A stretch of 64,000 nucleotides of DNA from Schoenoplectus triqueter (GCA_964058805.1 CAXKVV010000282.1:1-64000), one strand, 5' to 3'. Shown: positions 23,742 to 37,105, numbered from the stretch's first letter. Numbers and translations are program-made. The notes: a model not told the origin generated them from the sequence alone.

Positions 23742-26700
23742 CTACAATCCATTTTTACCCTTTAGGTTAATCAAAGAAAGTTCTCGTTCAACGTATTCAC
23801 CAGCATATGTGGGAGGATAATTGCTAGCAAGGGGTGCTTCAGCAAATTGCCCCAACGGCTTCAACATTGCATCAGAGGCAATGTGTCCAAATAGCTGTAC
23901 AATAACAACAATAAAGTCTTTAATCTCAAATAAATTAGACTAGACTAGAAATGAAACTCAATCAGAAAATATAAGATTAAAAATTCAAATATCAATAATA
24001 ATAGTGAGGATGATGAAAAAAATAATAATAAATAAATAAAAATGATAATGATAATGGTGATGACAATATGATAATAAATTAATACTGATAATATACTACT
24101 AATAATAATAATAATATAATTAACCTCTATTATAAAATTTATTTCTAAATCCTAAATTTTAAACCATAAAATTCTAAAAATCTAAGAATCTGAAGTTTGT
24201 GACTCTACTACTAAACTATACTCCTAAATCATAATTTAGATACATGAATCGTCATCTTTCAAGTACTCTTATCCAAAACAGAACTATTTGAATATATTTC
24301 ATTCCTTTTCCTCCCATATTAGTCTCGATTGACCTCTTCCTCTTCTAATGTTTTCAGAACGACTTAAAATATCACTGCGTACTGGTGCTTCAGAAGACCT
24401 TCGTTGGATATGACCAAACCGTCGTAAACAGTGTTAGACTAGCTTCTCTTGAATTGGTGATACCCTACGTTTGTCCCGAATATCATCATTTCTGATTTGA
24501 TCTTTCCTTGTGTGGCCACATATCCAACACAACATCCGCATTTCAACTACACTCATCTTCTGAATGTGTTGTCCTTTTGTAGCTCAACATTCTGCGTCAT
24601 ACATCATCACAAGTCTAATTGTCGTCCTGTAGAACTTATTTTTTTAGTTTGTTTGGGATCTTCTTATCACAAAGAATACCATATGTTTATCTCTATTTCA
24701 CTCATCTGACTCTTATTTTATGATTAACATCTTCATCGATCTCTCCGTCACTCTACAACATCGATCCCAAATACCGAAATATGTCATTCATGGGTACTAC
24801 TTGTCCGTCCAAACTAACACCTCCATAATCTGAGTTTTCACCACTGAACTGACACCTCATATATTTGGTTTTGATTCTACTAAGTCTAAAATCTTTCAAT
24901 TCTAAAGTTTATCTCCACAACTCTAGTTTCTGATCGACTCCAATTCTACTCTCGTCAATCAGCACCACATCATTAACAAAGAGCATACACCAAAGAATAT
25001 CTCCTTATATGTCCCTTGTTAACTCATCCATCACTAAAATGAAAATATATAGACTCAATGTTGATCCTTGATGTAATCATATCTTAATAGGAAATGCATC
25101 GGACTCGATGTTACATACTCTGACACAAGTTACAATATTTGTGTACATATTCTTAATAAGGATAACGTATTTTGTTGGGACTCGTTTCTTTTCAAGCACC
25201 CACCACATAATATTTCTTGGTATTTTATCATATGCTTTCTCTAAATCAATAAATATCATATGTAGGTCATTCTTCTATTTTCGATCTCTCTCCATAAGTT
25301 GTCTTCAAGAAAATCGCCTCCATTGTGGACCTCTCGGGCATAAAACCAAACTGATTTTTAGAGACGATTGTCAATTTTCTTAAACAATGCTCGATCACTC
25401 TCCCCCAAAGATTCATGGTATGACTCATGAATTTAATTTCTCTGTAATTAGTACAACTTTGAATATCTCATTTGTTCTTGAAGATTGGTACTAATATGTT
25501 TCTTCTCTACTCATCAGGCATCTTATTTAACCGAAAAATAGTATTTAAAAGCTTAGTGAGCTACACTATTGCTATATCCCCAAGACATCTTCATACCTCA
25601 ATCGAGATATCATCAGGTCCTAACGCCTTATCTATTTTCATCTTTTTTAAAGCTTCTTTCACCTCAGATTCTTGAATTTTCCGAACAAATCGCCTATTGG
25701 TGTCAACTGAGTCGTCCAACTCGATCGTGATTTTCTCACTCTCATCGTTGAATAGCTTGTCGAAGTATTTTCTCCATCTGTTCTTAATCTCATCATCATT
25801 TACCAAAAACCTATCAACTTCATTCTTAATACATTTAACTTGGTTAAAGTCTTTTGTATTTCTTTCTCAAAGTTTAGTCATCTTGTAGACATCATTTTCA
25901 TTCTCTTTCGAATCTAATTTTCAATACAGCTCCGCATATGCCTGACTTCTTGCTTCGCTCACAGTTTTTTTTGCGTTTCTTCTGACTTCTTTGTACTTTT
26001 ATATGTTTTCATCACTCTTGTTGTGATGTAAACGTTTATAATATTATTTCTTCTCATTGATCGTCTTTTGTACATCATCATTCCACCACCAAGTGTCTTT
26101 AACTTCACGTTTATTTCCTCTGATTACTTCAAACACTTCTATAACCACCTTTTGAATGTGAGTCGTCATCTCATTCCACATATTATCTACATCCTCATAA
26201 AGAGAGAGATTTGACTAAATTTCATTTCCATAAAGATCGGTTGTTTTAGTGCAAGACTCGCCACACCCACCGCAACCTCCTCTTTTATCCTGGCTTGAGA
26301 CAGACTGTGCAAAAACTAATCCACACGATCCAATGAAACAGACTGTGCAGAAACTAATCCACACGGTCCAAAATAGCTGTACAAAATTGGATAAATTTAT
26401 TGAGCTTCCTGATTTGTTTGCATTATTCAGTCAAAGAAAAAAACGCTTTATTGTACGGACAGCACCAGATAATACTAGCATGAGGTACAGCTAAAACCTC
26501 TGTTAAATTTGGCTATGCTAAGAATGTGCAACTAAATCTCAGTAATTCTCAACTCCAGAATCCTTGCAACTAAACACCAAAAGAAGCCTAGAAACACTTT
26601 TTTTTTTTTGGGCAGAGAACTCTTGACGTGAAAAGGTCAATGCCCTGAACCCACCAGATCCAAGCTGAAAATGTGAAAAGGTCTCTGAAAATTGTGGAGA

Positions 26701-29700
26701 GGTCAATGCCCTGAACCCACCAGATCCACTTCACCCCAGCCCAGCAAACAACATTAGGCCATACCTCATCTTGACCCAACATCAAAAGTATCCCTCCAAC
26801 AGAATAATCTGGTCAATCTTTTGATGCCAGTCCAGGAACCCAAACCTGACCCAAGCTTTTACTGCTACCTCAATATGTAGCATGGTAGTGTTCATGTTTT
26901 CAAAGAATTATGAGAAAACACTCACGGTAGAAGAAACACGCCATAAGCTACGATTTTTCTGTTGTGCCCGCTCGATTGCCTCCAATGTACGTTTTGTGAC
27001 TACCACTTCATGCATTCCAGCAAGGCACTCCCCACCAGTCAGCCACTCCAGCTGCATATTTACAACCAATGAAAAGTTCAACTCGGAAAATTAAAATTCT
27101 CATATAATATATAGAGAGAGATAGAGTTGGGCTATAATACTATGCGTAGCACGGATCGCTACCGTGTTATGAATCGTTACTTTATTCTCAAAGTCTAAAT
27201 GGTCGATTCATTTAAACTTTGAGAAAGAAAAACAATCCATAGCACGGAAACAATCCATGCTATGCATAACATCATAACTAAACTCTATATGAGTATATAT
27301 ATATAAAGTATATATATATAGAGTAAAGATACCATGAGCTTAACTTAAATTTTAATTTAATTTATCAAATCATCTTTAAATTTTAATTTATCATCCTCAT
27401 TAAAAAAATTTATATGAAATCTTATGGAATGCAAAAATTTATAGTGTTTTGAGCTTTTTAAGTCACCGTTTTTTAATTTTTTAAAATGATGTTAAAGTAT
27501 TAAATATATTATTATTATTTTTAGAGCTGATTTTCAAAAATTAAAAATCATGACTTAAAACTCAAAACACTTCAAATTTTTGCATTCCACAAGATTTTCA
27601 TATAAAAAATTTAATGAACATGATAAATTATATATACATATATGATATTCTTGTAGTTCCCTACAATATTTAAGCAATGGACATTCAATATTAATTGTGC
27701 CAATCTTAAACAAAGTATACCTCTGTCAATTTATATCACTATGTTTCTCTCTCGGTGAGTTTAGTACCATACCAGTATCAGACGAGAGTTCTTTTGTTCT
27801 CATACCTGTTTACCAGCTTGAATGAGTAAGCAGCCAATAGGGACCTTGACCTCCATCTTTTGGCCACTTCTGACCCAAATGTTTAGGCCTGGAAACCGGC
27901 TCCTTCCATGTATTGTCAAGAAATTTAGATCATAATGGAACCCCGCAAAGACAGTTCTTTCTGAGCCATGCTTTTTCAAGTCACTTCCGGTTGGAGCTAG
28001 TAGATGTGGTCCCTGGAAAAGAAGGGTAGAATGCATACAGAAGTTGCATAGAAGGAACAAAAAAGGATGCCACGACTAATATTAAGGTTATTTTGAGTAA
28101 GAAGTAACATGCAACATGTATTAAATAATAGTGAAATATGCAATGGTAAATAAAAATGCTACGCGAAAAAAAAAAGTTGTACCTGATTCATCAAAGAAGT
28201 AAAAGCATCCTTTGGCAAACCAAATCCTATTGCAGCCATCTCTGCAACAACCTGCCAAAAACCTCTTCTCCTTATTATAACAATGCTTTACAGATTTGAC
28301 TGATAACCACTTTGATTTCTATTATTGAAAGATATGATTTACGTCGATTGCAGAGATCATTTTGGAGCCCCAAAAATCCATTGTCTCTTTCCATTCAGGG
28401 AATCCATCTGGTATCACTGGCTCAGCATTTAGCTCCTGCATGGGAAAAAAATGAGTACAGTAAAAAAATAAGCCCGCTAAGTTAGGAAGGATGCCATATA
28501 TCAGTACTGATACATGTTAGCATAATCCTTTATATAAAAGATGGCAGGCACTTGATACTGGTAGCAGATCTTACCAGTTCAATACCAGTCCTATCATTCA
28601 CAAAGCTAATACAGTTTTTTTTCTCCAAGTCAAATACTGATAACCCCACATGACCTAAACTAGCAGAAGCATTTGGTACCCCAAAACTTGCAAAGTAAAG
28701 ATGTAATCATGGGAAACTAGTTGCATCCAGTGTATGAGTGTAAATCTGCAGAACCATTAAAATAATAATATTCACATATATAATCACAAGGAAAATTTAA
28801 AACTACTTTTGGATGTTCCTCCATAGATTCCTGCCTCACAATATAAATACAGTTTTTTTTATGTAGAAGTATGTAAGTTCCAAAAAATTGTACAAGTACA
28901 AGCAAGCTGGTAGGGACAAGGTCACCACCTTAAATCTAGTAATTGAGGGACGAGGTCCAACCCGCCACATGTACCGCCATTTTGGGTCAGGCCCTGAAGG
29001 AATTGTCGGCTGACACTCTTTAGGCATCTTATTTATATTCTCTTGCATTTCCTCATCCACAAGGCTCCTTGGTACCTCCACCCCTTCAGGTGTTGCCCCA
29101 ACCTATATTAAGGTCCGGAAATATTTTTATAGGTTTATTTGTTCTAGTTCTAGAGCTAATTTGATATTTTTTCATTTGGATAAGATCTGAAATAATAATT
29201 CAAAAAATTTCCTCTTTTGTACGGCCTCAGATACAGATTTCTAAAATACAATAATACTTTATTAACATATTGAATATATATTAAAAAGGGGTGATCACTT
29301 GGCAGTTCTTTCTGTTCACAATTTTCAACTATAGAACATAAATTTGAAATTGAACATTAAAAACATTATCCATACTATTCACATATCATGTCCTGATGAG
29401 ATTTGATATATGTTTCACCATATAGAGGACGTGAAATTTCAATGGACCAAAATTCATGATCTTTTCATTTCTAGGCATTATCAAACAACTTGCAACAACA
29501 ACGACATCTTTAATCTCAAATAAATTAGGATAAGCTATAAATAAAATCCAATACGAAATCATAGAAATCAGAAATCTCAAATATCAAAAATCAATAACAA
29601 AGCTATAAATTTAACTTTAACAGTGATTTTATTTATTTATTTCTTAAATGCCCGTTGTCAAAATAATCTTTGTGGAGTGATCCCTCCTTATAAAAAAAAT

Positions 29701-32700
29701 GTATACCAAAGTTTGTATTTATAGTGTTAGAAATAACGGGATAAGAGAATTCAGAATTATCAACGGAAGCGTTTCCTTTTCTGATCATGCGTCTCCAATC
29801 ACGTCTGGCGTACTTAAGCCTTTGTATTGTATCTTTTGCACCGTAAGCCTTCAAGAATCACTTTGTTGGAGATAGACCATAACCGAGACTGAGCATATCC
29901 CTCTATTTCACAGCCTAGATGTCATGATCTTCATTTATTCTCGTACGGAGACCGCTCGTTCTCACTCTCGTCATGGAGAAATCAGGTTGTCTCCCTCTTC
30001 GATGGTGTCTCCCTTTTTTTTCTCTAATACTCTTTATTTTAGTCTATTGTATCTCATACAGATACAGAGCCTCTATACCATCTCTGTATATAAATAGAGA
30101 GGTAATATGCTTGAATAGGTGCGGATGCACCTTTTCAAAGAAACACTCATTCAGGGCCGCATCTGGCCCTATATTATCTCAAATTCAGCAATCTCCCTTT
30201 TGGAGACTGTTGATGAAAATCAAGAGTCTTCATACTGACAAATAGATCGTGCGACTAGCGATACACCTGCAATTTGGAAGCTCATAGACCAAACTTCTTA
30301 AAGCCAGTCTAGAGGCATTCCCTTTAAAACACAATAATAATATATGTATCTCATACTCTAGGCTCATGATATTGCAGGCATTTTCGATCCCTCGAGAATG
30401 ATGTCTCCTCCCTCTCGACATCACATGTATTCCCAATATATATCCACATGACATAATTGGCGAATCCATGAATACAAGTCATGATGCAAATCAATCAACA
30501 TTCTCTTTCGTTCTTATGTCACTTGAATCAGAATCAACTGCTTTCCTAGTAATATTCCGGTAGACCGAACCATTCAAGGCCATAGGTAGCAACATTGATT
30601 ATTTTCCTCATGACATAGTCAAAAGTCCATAAGAGTACATAATTAGGAACTCACATAATGAGGAGATGGGGATTTCTAACCTTTAAGTCACTCAACTCAT
30701 TTTTCTGTGTCGCCTAAGCATATGCAGTATGAAATGCATGCTATGGTGAATAATCTGCTCTATAACAGACGTATGTCTATAAAATAAATATCGTACGAGT
30801 TTAGATCTAGTTACAAACTAAACGCCCGTGGTGCAGGCCGCTTCCAATGTAAATAATCCGGGTTTCCTCACATGCTCGCTTCTCAAGCGTCATAGATAAC
30901 TCTCACCTCGGCTCTCTATAGACTTCATGAATTGTGGGATACAATTCATATCGACTATCAATGACAGTCTTATCTCAGCTTAATCTGAGACGACATTAAA
31001 TATTAAACTCAGCACACTTCCAAAGCATTGCTAGTTTAACTAAATCTCATCTCTACTCACTTCCAAAGTGTCAAATGCAATTGCTCGTGTGAGCGAGCCA
31101 ATCTCAGTCTATTGACATACTACCATAAGTGCTAACAGTTACTTGAACAATAATAAATTAAATTTTGTTAATAAATTCAAGTACATATATCTACAAGGAT
31201 CATTATTAAGTACAAGTACAGATCAAGCGACTTCTTCACATCTAATCACTCAAGATCCATCAGTTCCTTAACAGAAACATACTTAATTATAGATCAACTC
31301 ACTCTGTGTTATCATGTCTCTAATCTAATATTTGAATGTGCTTGGTTCAGTCCATTATCTCCACAGAATGTTTCTCAAATCAAACTATTATTAATGAGTT
31401 ATTATCGACTCCCTCTAAGCCATAACAGCTTCCAATTGTATACAAAGACCATCTTACCAAGCTTTCTATAACATAACTACATATTATGTCACGTGCTTAA
31501 TCTTTCAAATGAGAGAGCTAGTACAATCTCTTAACATGCTACTTGTTTTATCTCCAATAAAGATAGTTATACTCTATCTCCAACATGAGAGAATATTTCA
31601 TTTATTCCATCTTCAAAAGTAAAAGAGTAAATATTTTATTTTTTTCTCAATCAAGAAATAATATTATTATTAAGCAAAAATATATTTTTTTTTACCTTGA
31701 TAATGTAGCACATATCTTATTGTACCATTCAGATATTATAAACTCAGAATATATACAAAATATATTTAAGATTGGCTTAAATAAATTATCCTACTCATAT
31801 TATCTCAATATAGTTAAAATAACACTTAATTACATCTACATTAGAGTTTTAAGCTAGAATGTGCGTATATATACACAAATCTATTAAGTTCTAATTTTAT
31901 AGAAGTTGATGCGTCATATCGCGATCTTCTATAAGATATTGAAATATTATGATGCCCGACATCATTTATATCTATTAGTTTATATTCAAATAAAATCAAT
32001 GATTAACTCAAATTAAGTCAAATCCATCAATTCATATAGAGACAAGCACAATTAGCACTTTTAATAATTTTGCTATACAATCCTAATTAATCTAAATATA
32101 ATATCATTTCGGTCACAAAACCAAAAGAATGACTATGTCCCTAATCAAATCTTGCAAACCAAATATTATTACACTTAATTAATTTAATTGGAACAAAATA
32201 TCATAATATGAATAAAACTCACCAATCTAACAATTCATATTCACCCAATAAGTATATATCATACAAAAATAATAGTCACATACAATTGTGCTATAAATTC
32301 TATCATAGCATCATCAAATTACATTATAGAACTACAATATCGTACATATTGTCAATCATCTATATTTGGTTCAGTTATGGTAAAATACCACTAAAAAATT
32401 CTTAATTTATTAATTAGATAAGTATTACATCATATTGGCTTACTAATTATGTAATTTTTTTGTTAATTTCTGTCTCAAAATATAATGAAATAAGGGATTA
32501 TCACAGTTCTGGTCAAAATTTCAGAACTAACAGCAGACAATCCATCAACCGACAATCTGATTTGGAAAAATCATATCACTTTCATCTTTTAACAAAATAA
32601 TATGGTTCAACCCTCTTTGGAAAGCTCTCTTATAAATCTTTCTAACCATGAGAACCATACAATTTATAAAGTATCAGAAATATCAAAAATATTATATAAA

Positions 32701-34195
32701 ATCAGAAAATCAATCACTCTGTTCTGAGAATCTGTCAAAATCAATTTTCTTACGACCCTCATAAATTTTTACTCGTAAATCTAAAATTTATGTTCTTAGA
32801 CTTTTCTGGATAAATCTCAAAGTGAACTATAATCCATTAAAATTTCACATAATTTTAAATTACCAAATGAGAGAAAATTGGTCCGCAATACAAAAAGGTC
32901 ACTAATTTCAAAACTCTGATAGAATGACACATTCCATTTGCGACTGTCAATACTTTCACTTTGTTTATCCAATCAATGATTTCATTTACTTTCTGAAAAG
33001 CTTATTGAGTGTTCTATAATAGTTATGAAGAAGGCTAAATCATTTGAATAACATAAAGATATCAAAATCGCGTCACAACATCAGACAGTCTAGAAATCTA
33101 TTTGTTCTGAACACCGATCAGAATTTTTATGAATTCTCTCAAAAAAATCATGAAATTGTGACCACAAATTAAATAAAAACAACTAGAAATCATAATCAAA
33201 GCTTAGGTATAAATTTCAAACGGAAAGGAGCACTCATGGCTCTGATATCATGTTAAAAATAACGGAGATAAGGGAATTCAGAATTATCAGCGGAAGCGTT
33301 TCCCTTTCTGATCATGCGTCTCCAACCACATCTGGCATACCTAAGTCCTTGTGCTGTATCTCCTATATCATAAGCCTTCAAGAATCGCTTTGTTGGAGAT
33401 AGACCATAACCGAGATTGAGTCTATCCCTCTGTTTCACAACTTAGATGTCATAATCTCTTTTTATTCTCCCACGGAGACCGCTCATTCTCTCCCGTCATT
33501 GAAGAATCGAGTTGTCTCCCTCTTAGATGGGTGTCTCCCTTTTTTTCTCTAATACTCTTTATTTTAGTCTAGAGATACAGATTCAAAGCCTCTATACCAT
33601 CTTTGTATATAAATAGAGAGATAATATGCTTGAATAAGTGCGGATGCACCTTTTTAAGGAAACACTCATACAGAGACGCATCTTGACCCTATATTATCTC
33701 AAATCCAATATATAGAATGAAGCCATGCATCCGTAATCACACAGTTTATACACAAATAGTCCAAGTTATTGAGAAACGTTGCATGACTCCACTTCTCTCG
33801 AAAAATGAAAAACACCGTTCAATCATATCCACAAGCGATGTCGTGAATTAGTTATGCATAATTCACACAATTTCCTAGAAGCTGGTAAAAAAATCCAATG
33901 TTATGCCAAAAATAGAAAATGAAAAACAATTAATAACCTGATAGTGTAATTGAGGTCGCTCCTGAAGCCGCTTGAACTCGTCAGACCGTTCAAAGTACCT
34001 CTCCATCATATCCAAGAAGCGATCGTTATCCTGGGCCGTACATCTCGGATCCTTCACAACCAAAGCACCCGTGTCACGTAAGCTCGCGCTCACCACGGCG
34101 CACAGCGACCTGATACGCGCAGCCTCCTCCGCCGTGGGATCGGAGCGCGCGGCGATCTCGAGGTACGGCGCCAGATCCACTACCGGGAGATCCAT
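23742..34195 (-). CDS. 2-oxoglutarate/Fe(II)-dependent dioxygenase, seven exons, about 359 aa
   Basis: Coding exons on the minus strand are 33938-34195, 28929-29102, 28343-28435, 28183-28251, 27806-28012, 26926-27051 and 23742-23894. Each is a whole number of codons (86, 58, 31, 23, 69, 42, 50 plus stop) with GT-AG borders. The N-terminus (MDLPVVDLAPYLE) is typical of the DIOX_N segment. The metal triad is visible as HYD (H224, D226) in FAGFHYDLNFLTIHG and a distal His (H281) in GGECLAGMHEVVV. The RVS triplet at 305-307 fits the 2-oxoglutarate-binding R-x-S, though it is about 24 residues after the distal His, farther than in many plant members. Expected chemistry is oxidation of an unknown substrate coupled to 2-oxoglutarate decarboxylation, in the cytosol (no targeting signal seen). 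Exon 1 is GC-rich; introns 1 (4.8 kb) and 6 (3.0 kb) are enlarged by retroelements. All key residues are present and there are no stops, so the gene looks functional. The substrate is unknown. Confidence 0.92.
23885..26386 (-). mobile_element. RTE-type LINE remnant with target duplication, in intron 6
   Basis: On the minus strand, recognisable pieces run 5' to 3'. They are a linker with DTWWWNDDVQKTINEKK (near 26050-26095), a segment with RWRKYFDKLFNDESEK ending in DKALGPDDIS (25600-25806), RT motif FIDLEKAYDKIPR (about 25215-25255), the catalytic box as FVNDVVL (24969-24980), then a (TTG)n-like tail at 23903-23912. The usual F/Y-x-D-D is N-D here, so the RT is dead, and stops break the frame. 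Near-identical 18/19-bp sequences GTCCAAATAGCTGTACAA flank it (23885-23902; 26366-26384 with one extra A), taken as the target duplication. The 5' part (26230-26365) looks unlike LINE and contains a 36-bp-class duplication. Confidence 0.75.
26635..26728. repeat. Tandem duplication in intron 6
   Basis: 'Tcaatgccctgaacccacca' plus 'gatcca' occurs at about 26637 and 26703, a spacing of 66-67 bp with similar 'gtgaaaaggtc/gtggagaggtc' leads. Confidence 0.8.
27319..27640. mobile_element. Truncated long-hairpin MITE in intron 5
   Basis: It starts 'gagtaaagataccatgagct' like the element at 53272-53547, and has facing arms carrying 'ggaatgcaaaaatttatagt' and its inverse. The right terminus is missing. 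It lies in the intron between exons 5 and 6 of the dioxygenase gene. Confidence 0.65.
29494..29625 (-). mobile_element. LINE 3' end fragment in intron 1
   Basis: 'Aacaacaacgacatctttaa' followed by 'tctcaaataaattagg' closely matches the 3' tail of the LINE at 23903-23945, in the same orientation. Only the tail is present, so it is a 5'-truncated copy. Confidence 0.65.
29725..30187 (-). repeat. 3' LTR of the intron 1 element
   Basis: 463 bp, highly similar to 33251-33707 along its length (for example 'cggaagcgtttcc', 'tgatcatgcgtctccaa', 'gtgcggatgcacc'). Confidence 0.85.
33251..33707 (-). repeat. 5' LTR of the intron 1 element
   Basis: 457 bp. It abuts the primer-binding site at 33238-33250 and differs from its partner by scattered substitutions and small indels, so the insertion is not recent. 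Confidence 0.85.
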
Positions 34196-35048
34196 CGTGG
34201 AGAAGGAAAGTGGGTTGTACGGATCGAGAAAGAGAGTGGTTCTTTGCCTTTTGTTAGAACGAAATAAGTGAATTTGGGTAGCGCGGGAGATTTATTTATT
34301 GTTTTGTTTTGTGATTTTTAATTTTGAAGCGAGTTTGGTTCCGTCTGGAACTTTGGAGTCCGAAATGAGAAGCCATAGTGCTTATTTTAGTGGATTCGGT
34401 GTAATTATAGTATATAGGCCGAGAATAGGAAGAGGGATAAATTAGTTAATACTAAATCTTGAACGCAGCTCGGTTCCGCGTACAGAGAAATATTAGAACA
34501 AGTGTAACCAAATAGTACTAGAGGCGGAAGGATCAAGAGGCGTCAAGTAAGAAACAAATCAAGCTCGAGACGTAAAGCTGTAGGCGCACATATAAGTTCG
34601 GTGGGTTCGGTTCACTGTGGCGGCTCCTTTTCTGAGAGTTCTGTATCGAGTCGATGTGTAATCGTGTACCCGCTGTCATATGTTTTTCCTATGACAGTTA
34701 CCTTATTATACTATTGTCCATTGTATTTAAATCTGCATCGTATAAACTAAATCTAAAGATGTAAAATGTACCGCCCTCCAGCGATATTACCTTGATTAAA
34801 TATATTTTAAGCGACTAATATTATCTTACGTACAGATGACAATTCTATATATAACAACCTAACACAACACAACTCGTTGAATTCAATTTTAGCACGTTGA
34901 GTACACAATATATTTATAGGAGTACATAGTCATTTCATGCTTTTTTATCTTCGTACTTTTCATTTAAAAATATATCTAATAATTTTTAAATTTTAATTTA
35001 TATATTTTTATATTAAAATTTTATAAAATATATAATTTTTATTTTTTA
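34196..35048. other. Promoter side of the dioxygenase gene and intergenic DNA
   Basis: Immediately upstream of the start codon (34196-34260) the minus strand has a short purine/pyrimidine-rich leader. No convincing TATA box was identified. The rest is unremarkable intergenic DNA. Confidence 0.4.
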
Positions 35049-36464
35049 GGGTCCGTTTGGCAAATGAAGGAATAGCTTTGGAATAGTGGTAATTTTGAAA
35101 GAGTGACAGAATAGTGTTTTTTTGGAAGAGTGGTAGAAGAGTGGTATTCTTGACTATTCGGAAGAGTGAAAATATCGTTTGGTAGTTGTTACTCAGAATA
35201 GTTAAAATATGAATAATTATGATACTAATAATGATGATGATAATAATAAAAATAGTAAAATAATTATCATAATAGTAAGATAATAATAATAATAATAATA
35301 AATTAATAAAAAATAATCATAATAAATAATAATATTATAATAAAAATATAATAAAAATATAAACATTATCATAATATAGTAATATAATAATAAAAAATTA
35401 TGATTACAATCACAATTATATAACCATAACCATAACCATAATCATAATAATATAATAATAAAAATATAATCATAATCCTAAAAATAATTAAAAATAATTA
35501 TAATTATAATAATAAATTAATCATAACTATAATCAATATATAATTATATAATACAACATAATAAAATAATAACAAAGTAATAAAAATAATCATAATAAAT
35601 AATAATATTATAATAGTAATATAATAAAAATATAAACATAATCATAATATAGTAATATAATAATAATAAATTATAATTACAATCATAATTATAATAATAT
35701 AATAATAATAAGTAATCATAATTTTAATAATATAATAATCATAATCATGATAATAATAATTATAGTCATAATCATAATAATATAATAATAAAAATATAAT
35801 CATAATCATAAAAATAATTATAAATAATTATAATTATAATAATATAATAATAAATTAATCATCACTATAATCAACATATAATAATATAATACAACATAAT
35901 AAAATAATAATAAGTATTAATAATCATAATCATAATCATCATAATATAATAATATAATAATAAATAATCTTGATCATAATAATATAATAATAAAATAATT
36001 ATATTCATATTCATAATATAATAATATAATATTAAAATTATGTTTATAAAAATAATAAATAATATAATAATGCTAATGGTAAAGATAATATAATAACAAT
36101 AATGATAATAATAATTTAATAATAATAATAATAATATAATGATAATAATAATAATAAATAAATAATAATCATAATATTAATAATCATAATATTAATATAA
36201 TAATAAATTATAATCATAAATATAATATAATAATATAATAATACTAGATCTAAATCATAATCATAATATAATAATATAATATAATCAAACAATAATCGCT
36301 ATTCCGACGAGAGCTAATCCGGTATTCCACCTATAAGTTGGTATACTGGATTAGCACTATTCTGCATTCTTCTACTTAGTCTAAAATTCGTTTGGCAAAT
36401 TAATTTATCGGAATAGCTATTCTATTCCAACTTTTTGTTATTCCATTGAGTGTCAAACACTCCC
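35049..36464. mobile_element. Tourist (PIF/Harbinger)-like element swollen by an AAT-type microsatellite
   Basis: Left end GGGTCCGTTTGGCAAATG and right end TGTCAAACACTCCC are imperfect inverted repeats, with TTA at the left flank and TAA at the right. Both ends also share 'ggaatagc/gctattcc' segments inward. About 1.1 kb of the centre (35196-36296) is an imperfect AAT/ATA/CAT-type microsatellite. Confidence 0.7.
35196..36296. repeat. Long imperfect trinucleotide microsatellite
   Basis: Runs of aataat, ataata and aatcat of changing phase, with a higher-order repeat: 'aaataatcataataaataat' occurs near 35310 and 35587, and 'aaataataacaaagtaat' and neighbouring blocks suggest a duplicated block of about 280 bp. 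Confidence 0.85.
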
Positions 36465-37105
36465 TAAGTTATTAAGTTAAGAGTACAAGGGATCTGTACT
36501 TCTAAAAACATTCTAATTTTACTCGTTGACTATTTTTTAAGGTTTGACTTTATGACACAATTACCTCAATAATGTTATAATATTTGAAATTCTTAATAGA
36601 TAAAAGTAACATACATATAAAATTATTTTTTTACGAATATAAATAAAGTATACATAAAAAAATTAACATATATGAGAATGAGAATGGATCGGTTCACGAT
36701 GAGTTATGTTAATAACTTTGATAATGAACATTGAAATAAATATTAAAAATATTAAAAATGAAAAAAAATTATCGATAATTCGATATGTTCTTCTAAATTG
36801 ATGGTTATTCAAATATCGATAATTCGATTTATGTTGTTTAGATTTCCAATTTGGATTCAGAATTGAGTCGTCATGATTGATTTTGTCTTCCTGTTCCCAT
36901 TTATTTGAAAACTTTCCCAACCTCATCTGAATTAAATTTTTATTCAAATTATAACAGTTTCAATTTGATAATTTTTGGTAGACTATTAGATCATAATAAT
37001 ATTTAAATAATCATCAATTTATAAAAAAAATATTTTTAAGATTCTTTATCTTTATTTAAATATTCATTATCAAAGTTGTCAAGATAACTTATTGTCAATC
37101 GATCT
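36465..37105. other. AT-rich intergenic DNA
   Basis: No gene recognised. The minus-strand open frame at 36663-36947 is Asn/Ile-rich and has no recognisable domain. Confidence 0.5.

Larger units (their letters stand above)
29725..33707 (-). mobile_element. Non-autonomous LTR retrotransposon (copia-type primer site) in intron 1
   Basis: Two direct LTRs (29725-30187 and 33251-33707) enclose about 3.06 kb. On the minus strand the primer-binding site next to the right-hand (5') LTR reads TGATATCAGAGCC (33238-33250), one change from the initiator-Met tRNA site of copia elements. A purine tract (AAAAGGGAGATTGC) precedes the left-hand (3') LTR. LTRs start TG and end CA on that strand. The interior has no open frame with gag or pol similarity; the longest is about 90 residues. 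It is therefore a LARD-like non-autonomous element. TATAG occurs directly left and 3 bp right of the element, an imperfect target duplication. It is in the same orientation as the host gene. Confidence 0.8.

Noticed and set aside
24497..25888. Plus-strand open frames of 60-91 codons in intron 6
   Set aside because: Antisense of the LINE reverse transcriptase, which reads on the minus strand.
33972..34271. 99-residue plus-strand frame over the dioxygenase promoter
   Set aside because: Antisense of dioxygenase exon 1, whose family motifs and splice site are clear on the minus strand.
35196..36296. Possible CRISPR-like or centromeric satellite array
   Set aside because: A simple imperfect trinucleotide microsatellite with no spacer structure or fixed monomer.
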